A stretch of DNA of 64,000 nucleotides from NCBI GenBank assembly GCA_028355015.1, contig JAOMRN010000003.1, forward strand, positions 62,001 through 126,000. The letters are read 5' to 3'. Shown here piece by piece: positions 8,446 to 17,133 of the stretch. Each line of letters begins with the position of its first letter. The stretch's first letter is position 1. The position numbers and the translations under genes are program-made. The stretch comes from MGIIb-O2 sp002494975 (GTDB taxonomy: Archaea; Thermoplasmatota; Poseidoniia; Poseidoniales; Thalassarchaeaceae). The notes under the pieces were generated by a model, which was given only the letters and a program-made list of their open reading frames with translations, was not told where the DNA came from and searched no databases.

Positions 8446-9455
8446 GTGACGATTTGATTGATCTAGGTGGCGGTCAAACACGTATGGAGGTAGCATATGG
8501 TTCTGATGATGGAGATACTGATTCTTCAGCAATAGTTGCAAAGAAAGAAGCGTCTTTAGGAGCTATTTTCGAGCAAAATTATCGTCCATGGAATGGTAAT
8601 CTTGGCCCTCGATGGGTTAGAAATTATGCGATTTTCCGGCATCATGTTTTCGGATTATTCACTTCAAAGGGCCATAGGCATTACAATCCTTTTGTCAGAC
8701 TAACTATTTTGGTCATATTCATCGGTGCTATATCTCCAATTGCTATGTTATTTTTCTCATCATTATTTGGCGCAGGCCCTGATAGTTTCATCGACAAAAT
8801 GTGGGGTATTAATCGTAGTAATTTATGGGGGCAAGTTTTAGGATATTTTCCCAGAAATTTATGCTATTGGCCATTGCTAACTGCTCTTGTCGTTGGGGGT
8901 ATGATTTCAGATGATAGAAGAAATGGTACTAGTGCAATATATTTCTCTAGGCCGGTGACAAGAGTTGACTATACTTTGATGAAATATTTGAGCGTGGCAG
9001 TAGTTTTAGGTTTTGTTATAGTATTTTCTTACTTGGCATATTACACACTTGCAATAGTATTCAAAGGAGAAGGTTGGGGATTTTTAATTGACACACTTCC
9101 TATGTTTTTATCTGGTTTATTGTGTAGTTTATTACTTGTCATAACATATACATCCATTGGTCTTGCATTGTCAAGCATAAGTCAGAGTAGATTTTTTTCA
9201 GCGATTGCTTTTTTAAGTATAATATATGGTACGAAGTTAGTTGCCCTATTAGTCGATCTTCAATTCGATACTTCAATACTATACGTCTTAAGTCCCTATG
9301 ACTGCCTTGCCCATTTAGGCCAGTGGTTATTGGGTTTAGAACTCAATTATTCTCATTCATTATCTCTGTCTGTAGTTTCCTTGATAATGATGAATGTAAT
9401 TTCAATTATGATATTAATTTCAAGAGTTAGTTCTTTGGAGGTGACTCGAGAATGA
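8442..9455 (+). CDS. ABC-2 type transporter, permease 1
   Basis: The 337-residue membrane protein has a soluble N-terminal segment of about 75 residues and then roughly six membrane helices, with the ABC-2 permease feature GGMISDDRRNGTSAIYFSRPVTRVDYTLMKYL following the second helix (the cytosolic loop that precedes helix three in NatB/YhaP-like permeases). It overlaps the genes on both sides by four bases, forming an ATPase-permease-ATPase-permease unit. The two half-sets may form one heteromeric exporter or two related ones. Confidence 0.85.
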   Translation: MSDDLIDLGGGQTRMEVAYGSDDGDTDSSAIVAKKEASLGAIFEQNYRPWNGNLGPRWVRNYAIFRHHVFGLFTSKGHRHYNPFVRLTILVIFIGAISPIAMLFFSSLFGAGPDSFIDKMWGINRSNLWGQVLGYFPRNLCYWPLLTALVVGGMISDDRRNGTSAIYFSRPVTRVDYTLMKYLSVAVVLGFVIVFSYLAYYTLAIVFKGEGWGFLIDTLPMFLSGLLCSLLLVITYTSIGLALSSISQSRFFSAIAFLSIIYGTKLVALLVDLQFDTSILYVLSPYDCLAHLGQWLLGLELNYSHSLSLSVVSLIMMNVISIMILISRVSSLEVTRE

Positions 9456-10393
9456 GTGAAGATAATAAAACTCCTTCAGTTATTTTAGAAAATGTTTCAA
9501 AATGGTACGGCCAAGTTATGGGAATCAATGATATTTCTTTAGCAATAGAAGGTGGTGTCACCGGGATACTTGGTCCAAATGGTGCCGGGAAATCTACACT
9601 ATTCAAATTACTAATGGGTCGTCTAAAGCCGAGTCAAGGCAATGTCAAGCTATTTGGAATAGATCCTTGGTCCGATACCTCTCCTTATCGAAGAATAGGT
9701 TATGTCAGCGAATCTGAAAGACTTTACGATTGGATGACCGCTCAGGATTTTGTATCTACACTTGCTAGATTACACGGTATGACCAGAGAAGAAGCAAATG
9801 CAAGAGCAGAGCATGTACTTGATTTCGTGGGTCTGCATGATGTTCGTCATAAAGAAATCGGGAAGTATAGTAAAGGTATGCGGCAGAGGGTAAAAATTGC
9901 TCATGCATTAGTTCATGATCCTGATTTAATAATATTAGATGAACCATTGCATGGTTGTGACCCCATTGCTCGGACCAGTATAATGAATGTAATTAGGGAA
10001 CTTGGAAGCCAAGGTAAAACAGTACTTGTATCCAGTCATATTCTAGAAGAAATAGAACGAATTACTGAGCAAATAGTTATTCTTCATAATGGGAGACTAC
10101 TCGCTCTCGGGAACTTATATGCTATTCGTGATCTATTGGATAAACATCCTCATAGAATAATGATTACTACGGATGAACCGAGGAAGTTAGCAAGCGCATT
10201 TATAGGTGAAGAACCTGTATATGGTGTCAGATTTCCTGAAGAAGGAAAGTTGGAAATACAGACCAATGATTTATCTGCAGCTCATTCTGTTTTACCTCGG
10301 GTTATTGTTGATTCGAAAGTTTCAGTATCTCGGATAGATAATCCAGATGATAATTTAGAATCATTACTAGGATACTTAATTGGAGGCACTTAA
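9452..10393 (+). CDS. ABC-2 type transporter, ATP-binding protein 2
   Basis: A 313-residue ABC ATPase with Walker A GPNGAGKS, the signature YSKGMRQR, Walker B LIILDEPLHGCD and H-loop VSSHILEE, plus a C-terminal extension of about 90 residues. It resembles the first ATPase of the operon and is probably its diverged duplicate. The D-loop region reads LHGCDP rather than the usual NGLDP, a noticeable substitution. Start ATGA overlaps the upstream stop; the gene also runs into the next permease, whose ribosome site GGAGG lies inside its final codons. Confidence 0.9.
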   Translation: MSEDNKTPSVILENVSKWYGQVMGINDISLAIEGGVTGILGPNGAGKSTLFKLLMGRLKPSQGNVKLFGIDPWSDTSPYRRIGYVSESERLYDWMTAQDFVSTLARLHGMTREEANARAEHVLDFVGLHDVRHKEIGKYSKGMRQRVKIAHALVHDPDLIILDEPLHGCDPIARTSIMNVIRELGSQGKTVLVSSHILEEIERITEQIVILHNGRLLALGNLYAIRDLLDKHPHRIMITTDEPRKLASAFIGEEPVYGVRFPEEGKLEIQTNDLSAAHSVLPRVIVDSKVSVSRIDNPDDNLESLLGYLIGGT

Positions 10394-10394
10394 T

Positions 10395-12008
10395 ATGGAT
10401 GATCAGGGTCGAGGTCTCTCAGAAACAGTTTGGACTCAAATAGATAGGAAAGCCGGTGCTATAACAGAGTTGACCATACGTCAACTACGTAATCGAATAT
10501 CAACTTGGGTTGTATTAGGCGTAGGTGTTTTATTGATATCTTTATTACTTGTATTTTATATAGATTCTATAAGAACAACTTTTGAACCAATAGACAACGA
10601 TGGTGATAGTGAAGATTGGGACAATGATGGGTATCCTTTAGGCCAAGAAAGAATCTATGGGACTAGTGATTATGATACTAAAAATTACCCAGGTTCATCA
10701 GAATACATTTACCTAGGTGATATTGATTATAATGACCAACCAAGAACTCATTACGGCAATCATACATGGGTCTCAGTTACTGGATATTTTACACCCACTT
10801 GGATTGATAAAGAGGCTGAAAGCCCATTTATTTACTATAATTGGATAGATTGGGGAGGTCGAGGAATAGATTGTCCTGATGGGAGTCCTTTTGAAGATTG
10901 GACTTATTTCCAGTCTCCGAGTTATTGTGTTCTCGAAAATGGTACTTATGTGGTATTTGCAGTGAGTTTCGCAGGAGAAGGTGAAATCTCTGTCGAGCCG
11001 GGTTGGTCTGCAGAATGGGGCTATATGACTGAGTCATTTTTTGTTGAGAAACATCCGAAATCAAGGTATATAGATGAAGATCCCATAAATGGCATAGATG
11101 ATGATGGCGATTGTCTGAGAGATGAATATCTGACAGAAGATGAATATCAAGATGATGGCAATAGAAATGGAATAAATTGTGATGTCGAATGGGTTTATGA
11201 TCAGAATGGTAATTTAGTTTCAATTCAAGCCGATTATAATGTTGATGAGGACCCAGATGATTCTGAACATATAGGCGAGTCAAGCCACAGAACTTTCATT
11301 ATTGGTACGGGGAAAATTGCCTTTGTAATGATTCTAGGCCTTTTCCTACCATTATTTTTGGCTCTAGGATTAGTTAGGGATGAGTCTGAAAATGGAACAC
11401 TACATTACTTGCTTTCCAAACCTATTCATAGAGGGGAATTTATCCTTTATCGACTATTAGGTTATCTCGGTATCGTAGTGTCATATACGGTGATACTTAT
11501 TTTGATTGTCGCTCTAATTACTTCTCTGATAGGGCCTGGTCCTTCTATAGTGAGGTTATCTGATTATCCTGTGTGGATGGGTATTGCTCTCGCTACAATT
11601 TTGGTCTTAACTGCGTATGGTTCTATTTTCAATACCGTTGGTTTAGTAATGCCAAAATATGGCGTTTACATCTGTATTCTTTACGGTATATGGGAATTTT
11701 TAATGGGGTTATTTACAATCACAATTCCAAATGCAAGTATCACAATGCTTTCTGTGTCTCATTGGGCTATTCAGATAATTGATGCAGTAGTCATGATATC
11801 TTGGAGTGATACATCTCTAATGCAACAAAAAGCAGAGGCCTTCGGCTTGGAAACTGGGATCTCCTTTTTCTGGCACCCACCCGTTCATACTTTGGAAACA
11901 GGAAATCCATTTGTCGCATTAATAATAAGTGTTGTAATCATGTTATCAATTAGTATAGGTATGATTGCTATAGGACAGTTAATCTTTAGAAATAAAGAGA
12001 TTATGTGA
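10395..12008 (+). CDS. ABC-2 type transporter, permease 2 with Asp-rich extracytoplasmic domain
   Basis: A first membrane helix (about residues 32-52) is followed by an extracytoplasmic region of about 240 residues, then six helices with the ABC-2 segment LVRDESENGTLHYLLSKPIHRGEFILYRLLGY. The outer region contains two acidic blocks, DNDGDSEDWDNDG and NGIDDDGDCLRDE, resembling calcium-binding thrombospondin-type-3 or dockerin-like loops. ATG 10395 is chosen over the upstream in-frame TTG (10380) because GGAGG at 10382-10386 is correctly spaced for it. The domain may sense or bind substrate outside the cell, which is inference. Confidence 0.85.
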   Translation: MDDQGRGLSETVWTQIDRKAGAITELTIRQLRNRISTWVVLGVGVLLISLLLVFYIDSIRTTFEPIDNDGDSEDWDNDGYPLGQERIYGTSDYDTKNYPGSSEYIYLGDIDYNDQPRTHYGNHTWVSVTGYFTPTWIDKEAESPFIYYNWIDWGGRGIDCPDGSPFEDWTYFQSPSYCVLENGTYVVFAVSFAGEGEISVEPGWSAEWGYMTESFFVEKHPKSRYIDEDPINGIDDDGDCLRDEYLTEDEYQDDGNRNGINCDVEWVYDQNGNLVSIQADYNVDEDPDDSEHIGESSHRTFIIGTGKIAFVMILGLFLPLFLALGLVRDESENGTLHYLLSKPIHRGEFILYRLLGYLGIVVSYTVILILIVALITSLIGPGPSIVRLSDYPVWMGIALATILVLTAYGSIFNTVGLVMPKYGVYICILYGIWEFLMGLFTITIPNASITMLSVSHWAIQIIDAVVMISWSDTSLMQQKAEAFGLETGISFFWHPPVHTLETGNPFVALIISVVIMLSISIGMIAIGQLIFRNKEIM

Positions 12009-12017
12009 AGTGTAATT

Positions 12018-13217
12018 ATGGTGGGTGATTCTGATCAATTCATAGGAGATTATTCTTCATTATGGCGTTTAGATATGATGCCAAGTTTACCACGTCTCTC
12101 ATGGTGGTGGTGGTGGGTAATTATTTTCATACCTGATCCCGATAACCCTGGTCGTTCTAGACAATTAATGGTTTTATGGTCGTCTAAAGAAACTCCTGCA
12201 ATTCGCGTTAATGATCATTGGTGGAAACCTGGTTCACGGATGAGGGTCGATGAACATGGCGGTCACGTGGTCCCTGGTATGGTATGTTCTTGGTGGTTCG
12301 ATGGACAAAATATGCATGAGCCATTAATTATTCGTGAGTGTAAAATGGTTTCAATAGACGATAAGCACCCATTATGGCCGGAAGAAGGTCAAGGGCATGG
12401 TTCCGGAGCGGTGGTACCATTGGTTGATGAGGATTTATCTTTAGGAATGACCAAAGGTAACAAGAAGTTTTGGTTGAATTTAACTAGTGACAAAAAAGCA
12501 CAACTAAATGGTGCTCCCAAATCAATAACTGCTGAACTAACTCCTTGGTGGGGGCCTCCAAGTCGATTGACTTACAAAAATAATGTTTTCTTCTCAGATA
12601 TGGGTTATGATATCTTAAGAGTCCAGGGCACTAAAGCTTCAATCGTAATTGATGATGAAAAATTTGAAGGTACTGGATACTTTCAAAAAGTTAGTGTCCA
12701 AGCCCCTACATTCCCTTGGTTTTGGGGTATGTTACATTTTGATGATGGTTCATATCTTGACTGGTTCATGCCCCATATCTCATTTTCTTGTTTAAATTTA
12801 AATGATAAACCCTGGAAACTCAGAGATATATTTAGAAACCCTAAAATTGGAACTGGGATATTCCATGATGCTAAGAGAGATAGAACCGAGGAATTCAAAA
12901 AATGTACAGTTGAGTTAATTAAACCAGATTCTAGTGATGAAAATTTATTTGATAATGATGGTAATTCTTTGCCTAAATTCCGAGTGTCTGTTTGGAATGA
13001 AAGGACACAGATTGCTCTAGAAGTTAGAGCGGTATCTCGGGCTAAGTGGACTTTTGATCAGCCAACTAGAGCAGGTATGGTCAGTCATTTAACTTACAAT
13101 GAATACCCTCTCCAATTATTAAAAATAGTGATTAAAGACGAAAATGGCACACGCACTAAGTCGGATTATTCTTGGATACACGGTAATGCAGAACATTCTT
13201 GGGGTTTCCTTCATTGA
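12018..13217 (+). CDS. Lipocalin-like AttH/CrtC (carotenoid 1,2-hydratase-like) domain protein
   Basis: This 399-residue protein is rich in tryptophan (a run of five Trp near residue 30) and lacks membrane helices after the N-terminus. The patterns GTGYFQKVSVQAPTFPWFWG and HFDDGSYLDWFMPHISF resemble the two-domain lipocalin fold of the AttH/CrtC family, whose characterised members hydrate carotenoids; many others have unknown roles. It lies 9 bases after the ABC permease and probably belongs to the same operon, so a link to lipid or pigment export is possible. The assignment rests on motif resemblance and is moderate. Confidence 0.55.
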   Translation: MVGDSDQFIGDYSSLWRLDMMPSLPRLSWWWWWVIIFIPDPDNPGRSRQLMVLWSSKETPAIRVNDHWWKPGSRMRVDEHGGHVVPGMVCSWWFDGQNMHEPLIIRECKMVSIDDKHPLWPEEGQGHGSGAVVPLVDEDLSLGMTKGNKKFWLNLTSDKKAQLNGAPKSITAELTPWWGPPSRLTYKNNVFFSDMGYDILRVQGTKASIVIDDEKFEGTGYFQKVSVQAPTFPWFWGMLHFDDGSYLDWFMPHISFSCLNLNDKPWKLRDIFRNPKIGTGIFHDAKRDRTEEFKKCTVELIKPDSSDENLFDNDGNSLPKFRVSVWNERTQIALEVRAVSRAKWTFDQPTRAGMVSHLTYNEYPLQLLKIVIKDENGTRTKSDYSWIHGNAEHSWGFLH

Positions 13218-13236
13218 TAATTAAGGTGGTATATTT

Positions 13237-14166
13237 TTGGAAGATTTAATTTCTAGTTTTAAGTCATTAATTGATGATGAAGAAGTTAGAGGCGATTTTT
13301 CTTTTATTTCTGAGAAAGAGGTTCCTATTTGGAAAGGTAAACCTACATTTTCATCTTATTTACCAAGATATTTTCTAGCCCTTTTTGTTTTCTTAATTCA
13401 TTTCTGTTTTTACCGAGTTGCAGTGACAGTTTATGCCGAAGGAGAGAGCGGATATCTCAATATGGCCATACGTATAATAGATCAATTATTTGATTTAGTA
13501 GACGTATTTGCATTTGTCGTTGTTATGATTATATTTGCTAGGATTAATTATTTCCTTAATTTTACAACATCAACTACCAAAATCTCACTTTTCTTAGTTT
13601 TTATAGGTTTGATACCTTCTGCATGGTTTATCATAAATATTGTCGATTGGTTTTTATTATTAATTGGAAGAGAAGCATTGAATGTACCTGAATGGTTCGA
13701 TACTTGGTTTTTAGCTCTAGGAATAATAAATTCTTTAATCATATTTACTTTCTCAATAATATCTCAATTTTCATATTCTTATGTAATGACTGATAAAAAT
13801 CTCTATATTCAAAGACGTCAATTTATTTTCTATAAATCTCATATCAATATTTCCTTTGAAGATTTAGAAAACCTGATTACTCAACAGTCAATTTTTGGGA
13901 AATTAATTGGTATTGGAAATGTTTTACCTATTTTAAAAATTAACTCAGATGTTTCCCCTAAGGTCAATAATGAAAGAACAGGGATTCAAAAATTCATCTA
14001 TGTAATCAAATTATTAATTTCTTATAAAAGATCTAGTAAAGAGATTATATTGCCTCCCTCAGAATGCTTTTTTGGCATTAAACAGCCAATGGTTATTTAC
14101 GAATTAGCTAATGAATTGATAGATCTGGAAAATGGTAGACCCGATTTATTAGTTCAAAATGATTAG
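13237..14166 (+). CDS. Membrane protein with C-terminal PH-like (bPH2) domain
   Basis: The 309-residue protein has about four membrane helices between residues 40 and 185, then a PH-like domain with SYVMTDKNLYIQRRQFIFYKSHINISFEDLENLITQQS, the same pattern as bPH2 domains, where 'D-LY-R' marks the first strand. The TTG start is supported by the AAGGTGG ribosome site at 13223. Position after the ABC operon suggests cotranscription. No enzymatic residues are apparent. It differs from the PH protein at 1535 in length and helix number. Confidence 0.65.
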   Translation: MEDLISSFKSLIDDEEVRGDFSFISEKEVPIWKGKPTFSSYLPRYFLALFVFLIHFCFYRVAVTVYAEGESGYLNMAIRIIDQLFDLVDVFAFVVVMIIFARINYFLNFTTSTTKISLFLVFIGLIPSAWFIINIVDWFLLLIGREALNVPEWFDTWFLALGIINSLIIFTFSIISQFSYSYVMTDKNLYIQRRQFIFYKSHINISFEDLENLITQQSIFGKLIGIGNVLPILKINSDVSPKVNNERTGIQKFIYVIKLLISYKRSSKEIILPPSECFFGIKQPMVIYELANELIDLENGRPDLLVQND

Positions 14167-14237
14167 TTTACTTAAGATTACTATTCCGCACCGTTCTTAA
14201 TGTAAAAGCCATCGAGAGAGCCATAGAGGGATTCCCT

Positions 14238-14786
14238 ATGTCGGAAGAAGATATCGTTACAATTGCAGCACAACACATTACAAAAGGAGATTTCATGGGA
14301 GCCATGGAAATCTTTGAAGAACATGTTACAAACAATCCAAAAGATCCTGCTGGGTACCATGGTTGGGCTGAATCAGCAATGTTTGAGATACAAGAAAATG
14401 GTAATTTTGATGAAAAAGGCAACGATAGAATTAATGAAGGTAAAGTTCAATCATACCTTCGTAAGGCTGCAGGTTTAGAACCAGATAATTCTGAATACCA
14501 GGCAGCATATGCCAATGCATTAATTGAATTTGATAGAGTTCCAATGGCGGTAAGAGAGTTTCAGAAACTTATTCAATTAGGTAAGAAATTAGAGGATGTT
14601 GATGTATCATTCCATCTTTACGAGGCTGCAAAACAACTTATTGATTCAATTGATGTAAAGGTAGGTTACGATAGAAGCGAACAGTTCGCTAGACAATTCA
14701 TACCAGTTGCTATAGAATTTGCAATTCTTGGACTCGGATTTTCATCGGTTGACGAAGCAATGGAATATTTGTCTACTGAGGAATAA
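14238..14786 (+). CDS. Tetratricopeptide-repeat (TPR-like) protein
   Basis: The 182-residue acidic protein contains helical-repeat patterns such as HITKGDFMGAMEIFEEHVTNNPKDPAGYHGWAE and YLRKAAGLEPDNSEYQAAYANALIEFDRVPMAVREFQKLIQLG, with the small/large residue spacing of TPR helices. There is no signal peptide, so it is probably a cytoplasmic scaffold. It precedes truA by 14 bases; whether it helps tRNA modification is unknown. Confidence 0.65.
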   Translation: MSEEDIVTIAAQHITKGDFMGAMEIFEEHVTNNPKDPAGYHGWAESAMFEIQENGNFDEKGNDRINEGKVQSYLRKAAGLEPDNSEYQAAYANALIEFDRVPMAVREFQKLIQLGKKLEDVDVSFHLYEAAKQLIDSIDVKVGYDRSEQFARQFIPVAIEFAILGLGFSSVDEAMEYLSTEE

Positions 14787-14800
14787 TTGGAGGAATCCAA

Positions 14801-15682
14801 TTGAGTCGCGGCCGAATCATGGTCGCTTTTGGATATCATGGTGACTTGTTCCATGGTTCTCAAATTCAACCTAATGTCCCTACTGTGCAGAAAGCAATTG
14901 AGAATGCCCTTAGGAAAGTGAGTTGGTGGAGTGATGGCTGTTTAGAAATGTCTAGCCGAACTGATGCAGGTGTCAGTGTGAGGATGAATCTAGCTTGTAT
15001 CGATGTCCCGCTTACAGTTTGGAATGAAGTTGATAAGAAAACTATACTTCGTGTATTGAATAACAGGTTCCCAGAGGGATTATGTGCCTGGGATGTCATT
15101 AAAGTCGAGTCAAATGTGCGGAGTCGAGCAGCTAAAGCAAGGACATATTTATTCCGGACAGAATTAATTGAAGAATGGTCTGGTGGCATTGATGAGGAGT
15201 TATTTCTTAATGCTTGTAAAATAATTGTCGGGACTCATGATTTCACAAATTTCTGTAAGTTAGAAGAGGATAAAAATCCTATTCGGACTATAGAAAAGTG
15301 CGAGCCATGGTATTCTTCTGATGGGCGAATAATTGGGATATTGATATGTTCTGAGGCTTTTCTCTGGAACCAAGTAAGAAGAATAGCGGCAGCGATTACA
15401 GGAGTCGCTACCGGGCGAATCAAATTCAAATCACTTGAATCTGCGTTAAACAAACCAGATATTCCAATCGATCTAGGGAGAGCACAATCAAATGGGCTTA
15501 TTTTATGGTCTATTGAGCATCAGTTTTCTCAAGAAATGGGCTTACATTGTAATCCTGATACACTTGGTTTTTCTATGCCACCTGAGAAAAAATATCGATT
15601 TAAGAGATGGTTGTCTATGGCTAAATTAGAAATGGGGTTGTTATTGGAAAGAGATTGGGAAGATTCACTTAATTCAATTTAA
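14801..15682 (+). CDS. truA: tRNA pseudouridine(38-40) synthase
   Basis: TruA isomerises uridines in the tRNA anticodon stem. The protein (293 residues) has the family features: N-terminal VAFGYHGDLFHGSQIQPNVPTVQ, the catalytic motif SSRTDAGVSV with the essential aspartate, and later RARTYLFR-like, GTHDFTNFCK and FLWNQVRRIAA motifs. The TTG start has a GGAGG site eight bases upstream. The 3' end overlaps the convergent riboflavin kinase gene by 14 bases. All key residues are present, so it should be active. Confidence 0.92.
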   Translation: MSRGRIMVAFGYHGDLFHGSQIQPNVPTVQKAIENALRKVSWWSDGCLEMSSRTDAGVSVRMNLACIDVPLTVWNEVDKKTILRVLNNRFPEGLCAWDVIKVESNVRSRAAKARTYLFRTELIEEWSGGIDEELFLNACKIIVGTHDFTNFCKLEEDKNPIRTIEKCEPWYSSDGRIIGILICSEAFLWNQVRRIAAAITGVATGRIKFKSLESALNKPDIPIDLGRAQSNGLILWSIEHQFSQEMGLHCNPDTLGFSMPPEKKYRFKRWLSMAKLEMGLLLERDWEDSLNSI

Positions 15683-16103
15683 TCTCTAATTCTTCCCCAT
15701 CTTTACATGGTAAAGATTCTCTCAAAAACGAACCTGAAATAACTTCTGCGGTTTCCGTGTGTCTTGTCAAATCAGGGATTAATATTGCGCAAGCAATCCA
15801 ATACTTACCATCTGCTGATATTTTTGCAGGGAATGCAGTAGCCCCTCCGAATGATTTTCCATCTCTTTCGAATCCCTTTATCCTGAATTTCTCAGTATGC
15901 TGTGAAACTTTACCCTCTTCTAGTCCAGATAATATTCTTAGATTTCTGTAATTTGCCAAACTAGATTTATCCATATCTAGATTAAGAGTGCCAGGCCAAG
16001 CACTGACTTCTAACACCTGTTTAAACTGCTCTTGATAATGTGGTTGAGCCATAAAAACATGGGCTCTTCCGAGACCACTTGATACTCTACCGGAGAGGTG
16101 CAT
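15669..16103 (-). CDS. ribK: CTP-dependent archaeal riboflavin kinase
   Basis: RibK makes FMN from riboflavin using CTP, replacing the ATP-dependent enzyme of bacteria. The 144-residue protein matches DUF120: GRVSSGLGRAHVFMAQPHY at the N-terminus, FKQVLEVSAWPGTLNLDM with the conserved PGTLN, then FGGATAFPAKI and a C-terminal substrate segment. Archaeal members may carry an extra DNA-binding domain; this is the short, stand-alone form. It is convergent with truA and overlaps it at the 3' end. This is a strong archaeal marker in the window. Confidence 0.88.
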   Translation of the reverse strand: MHLSGRVSSGLGRAHVFMAQPHYQEQFKQVLEVSAWPGTLNLDMDKSSLANYRNLRILSGLEEGKVSQHTEKFRIKGFERDGKSFGGATAFPAKISADGKYWIACAILIPDLTRHTETAEVISGSFLRESLPCKDGEELEIKLN

Positions 16104-16150
16104 ATTTCTCCGTCTACTATTCTATTCAAGAGGGTTGCCGCTTACAATTT

Positions 16151-17038
16151 TCATATCGATAGGGTATCATTCCTTTCACATATACTCCAGCCATATGATT
16201 CCACTAATTTTCTTTCTTCCGAATTATGGTCATTTACTGGATTTGAATGGTTTAAATGTATGAATGAGATATCTGGATCGTTTATTTTTTTCATTCCCAA
16301 ATAGTGAATACTATCTTCTATAGTTGGATGTGGTATTTTTGATAAGTCTCTTCCTGGCAGTTCGTTTAGATTCCAAAAAGTCCCATCAACCAATGCAATA
16401 TCAATTCTTAATGAAGTCAATAATTCTCTAATATTTCTTACAGAAAAAGAATCTAATGTCTCACTCCATGAATCTTGATCTGGCAAGAATAAGAGATTCT
16501 TTCTTGGCCCTTTAATTAAAATAGCGGATGTATCGCCCAATTCGCTTCGATGAGGTATTGGAATAAATTCTAATGTAAATCCACAATCATTCGTTGGTTG
16601 AAATTGATTTTTAGATATTAATCTAATATTCCCTTCTTCAATCATTAATTTTACATCATTTCTTTCCTGCATAGAATCATTATTCATTTGACTCAAATAA
16701 ATTGGTAAATTATTAACTCCCATTACAGGTTTTCCAAATTGGCCAATTCCTTCAACATGGCCGAGATGCAGGTGAGTAATTGTTACAGAGTCAGGGATGA
16801 ATATTTTTTGTTCTATATCATCTCCACTCCATAATCTCAATTGTTCAGATAAATTTTTTGTGACCTCTATTAGATGTTTTGAGCCATCACGTCCTTCTAT
16901 GCCAAGAGATACAGGGTATCTCTTAAGTCCAGGATTCTCATGAGCATTCAAGCACCTTTCGCATGAACATCCTGCCTGTGGAATGCCCGCATCTTGTGCG
17001 ATGCCGAGTATTGTTACGATTATTTCTGGTTCCATCAA
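16151..17038 (-). CDS. Metallo-beta-lactamase-fold hydrolase, PqqB-like
   Basis: The 295-residue protein begins with ILGIAQDAGIPQAGCSCERC, the hallmark of PqqB-like MBL proteins where a CxCxxC segment follows the first strand. The metal motif reads THLHLGHVEG, close to but not identical with the classical HxHxDH: glycine replaces the usual aspartate, so the two-metal site may be incomplete. Downstream histidines (PIPHRSELGD, FLPDQDSW) match the family. PQQ biosynthesis genes were not seen nearby, so a PQQ role should not be assumed; many members are general hydrolases. It is divergent from the Kbl-like gene. Confidence 0.72.
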   Translation of the reverse strand: MMEPEIIVTILGIAQDAGIPQAGCSCERCLNAHENPGLKRYPVSLGIEGRDGSKHLIEVTKNLSEQLRLWSGDDIEQKIFIPDSVTITHLHLGHVEGIGQFGKPVMGVNNLPIYLSQMNNDSMQERNDVKLMIEEGNIRLISKNQFQPTNDCGFTLEFIPIPHRSELGDTSAILIKGPRKNLLFLPDQDSWSETLDSFSVRNIRELLTSLRIDIALVDGTFWNLNELPGRDLSKIPHPTIEDSIHYLGMKKINDPDISFIHLNHSNPVNDHNSEERKLVESYGWSICERNDTLSI

Positions 17039-17133
17039 AAGCGTCGTGTAGGCATGTATCTTTAACTCGTATGTTCATTTCCTCAATATCGTCTAATCGA
17101 AGCACCAATGTACTGATGGGCTCTGTCAGGGTT

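Noticed and set aside
16151..17038. PQQ biosynthesis locus
   Set aside because: Only a PqqB-like MBL protein is present; no pqqA, C, D or E in the neighbourhood.
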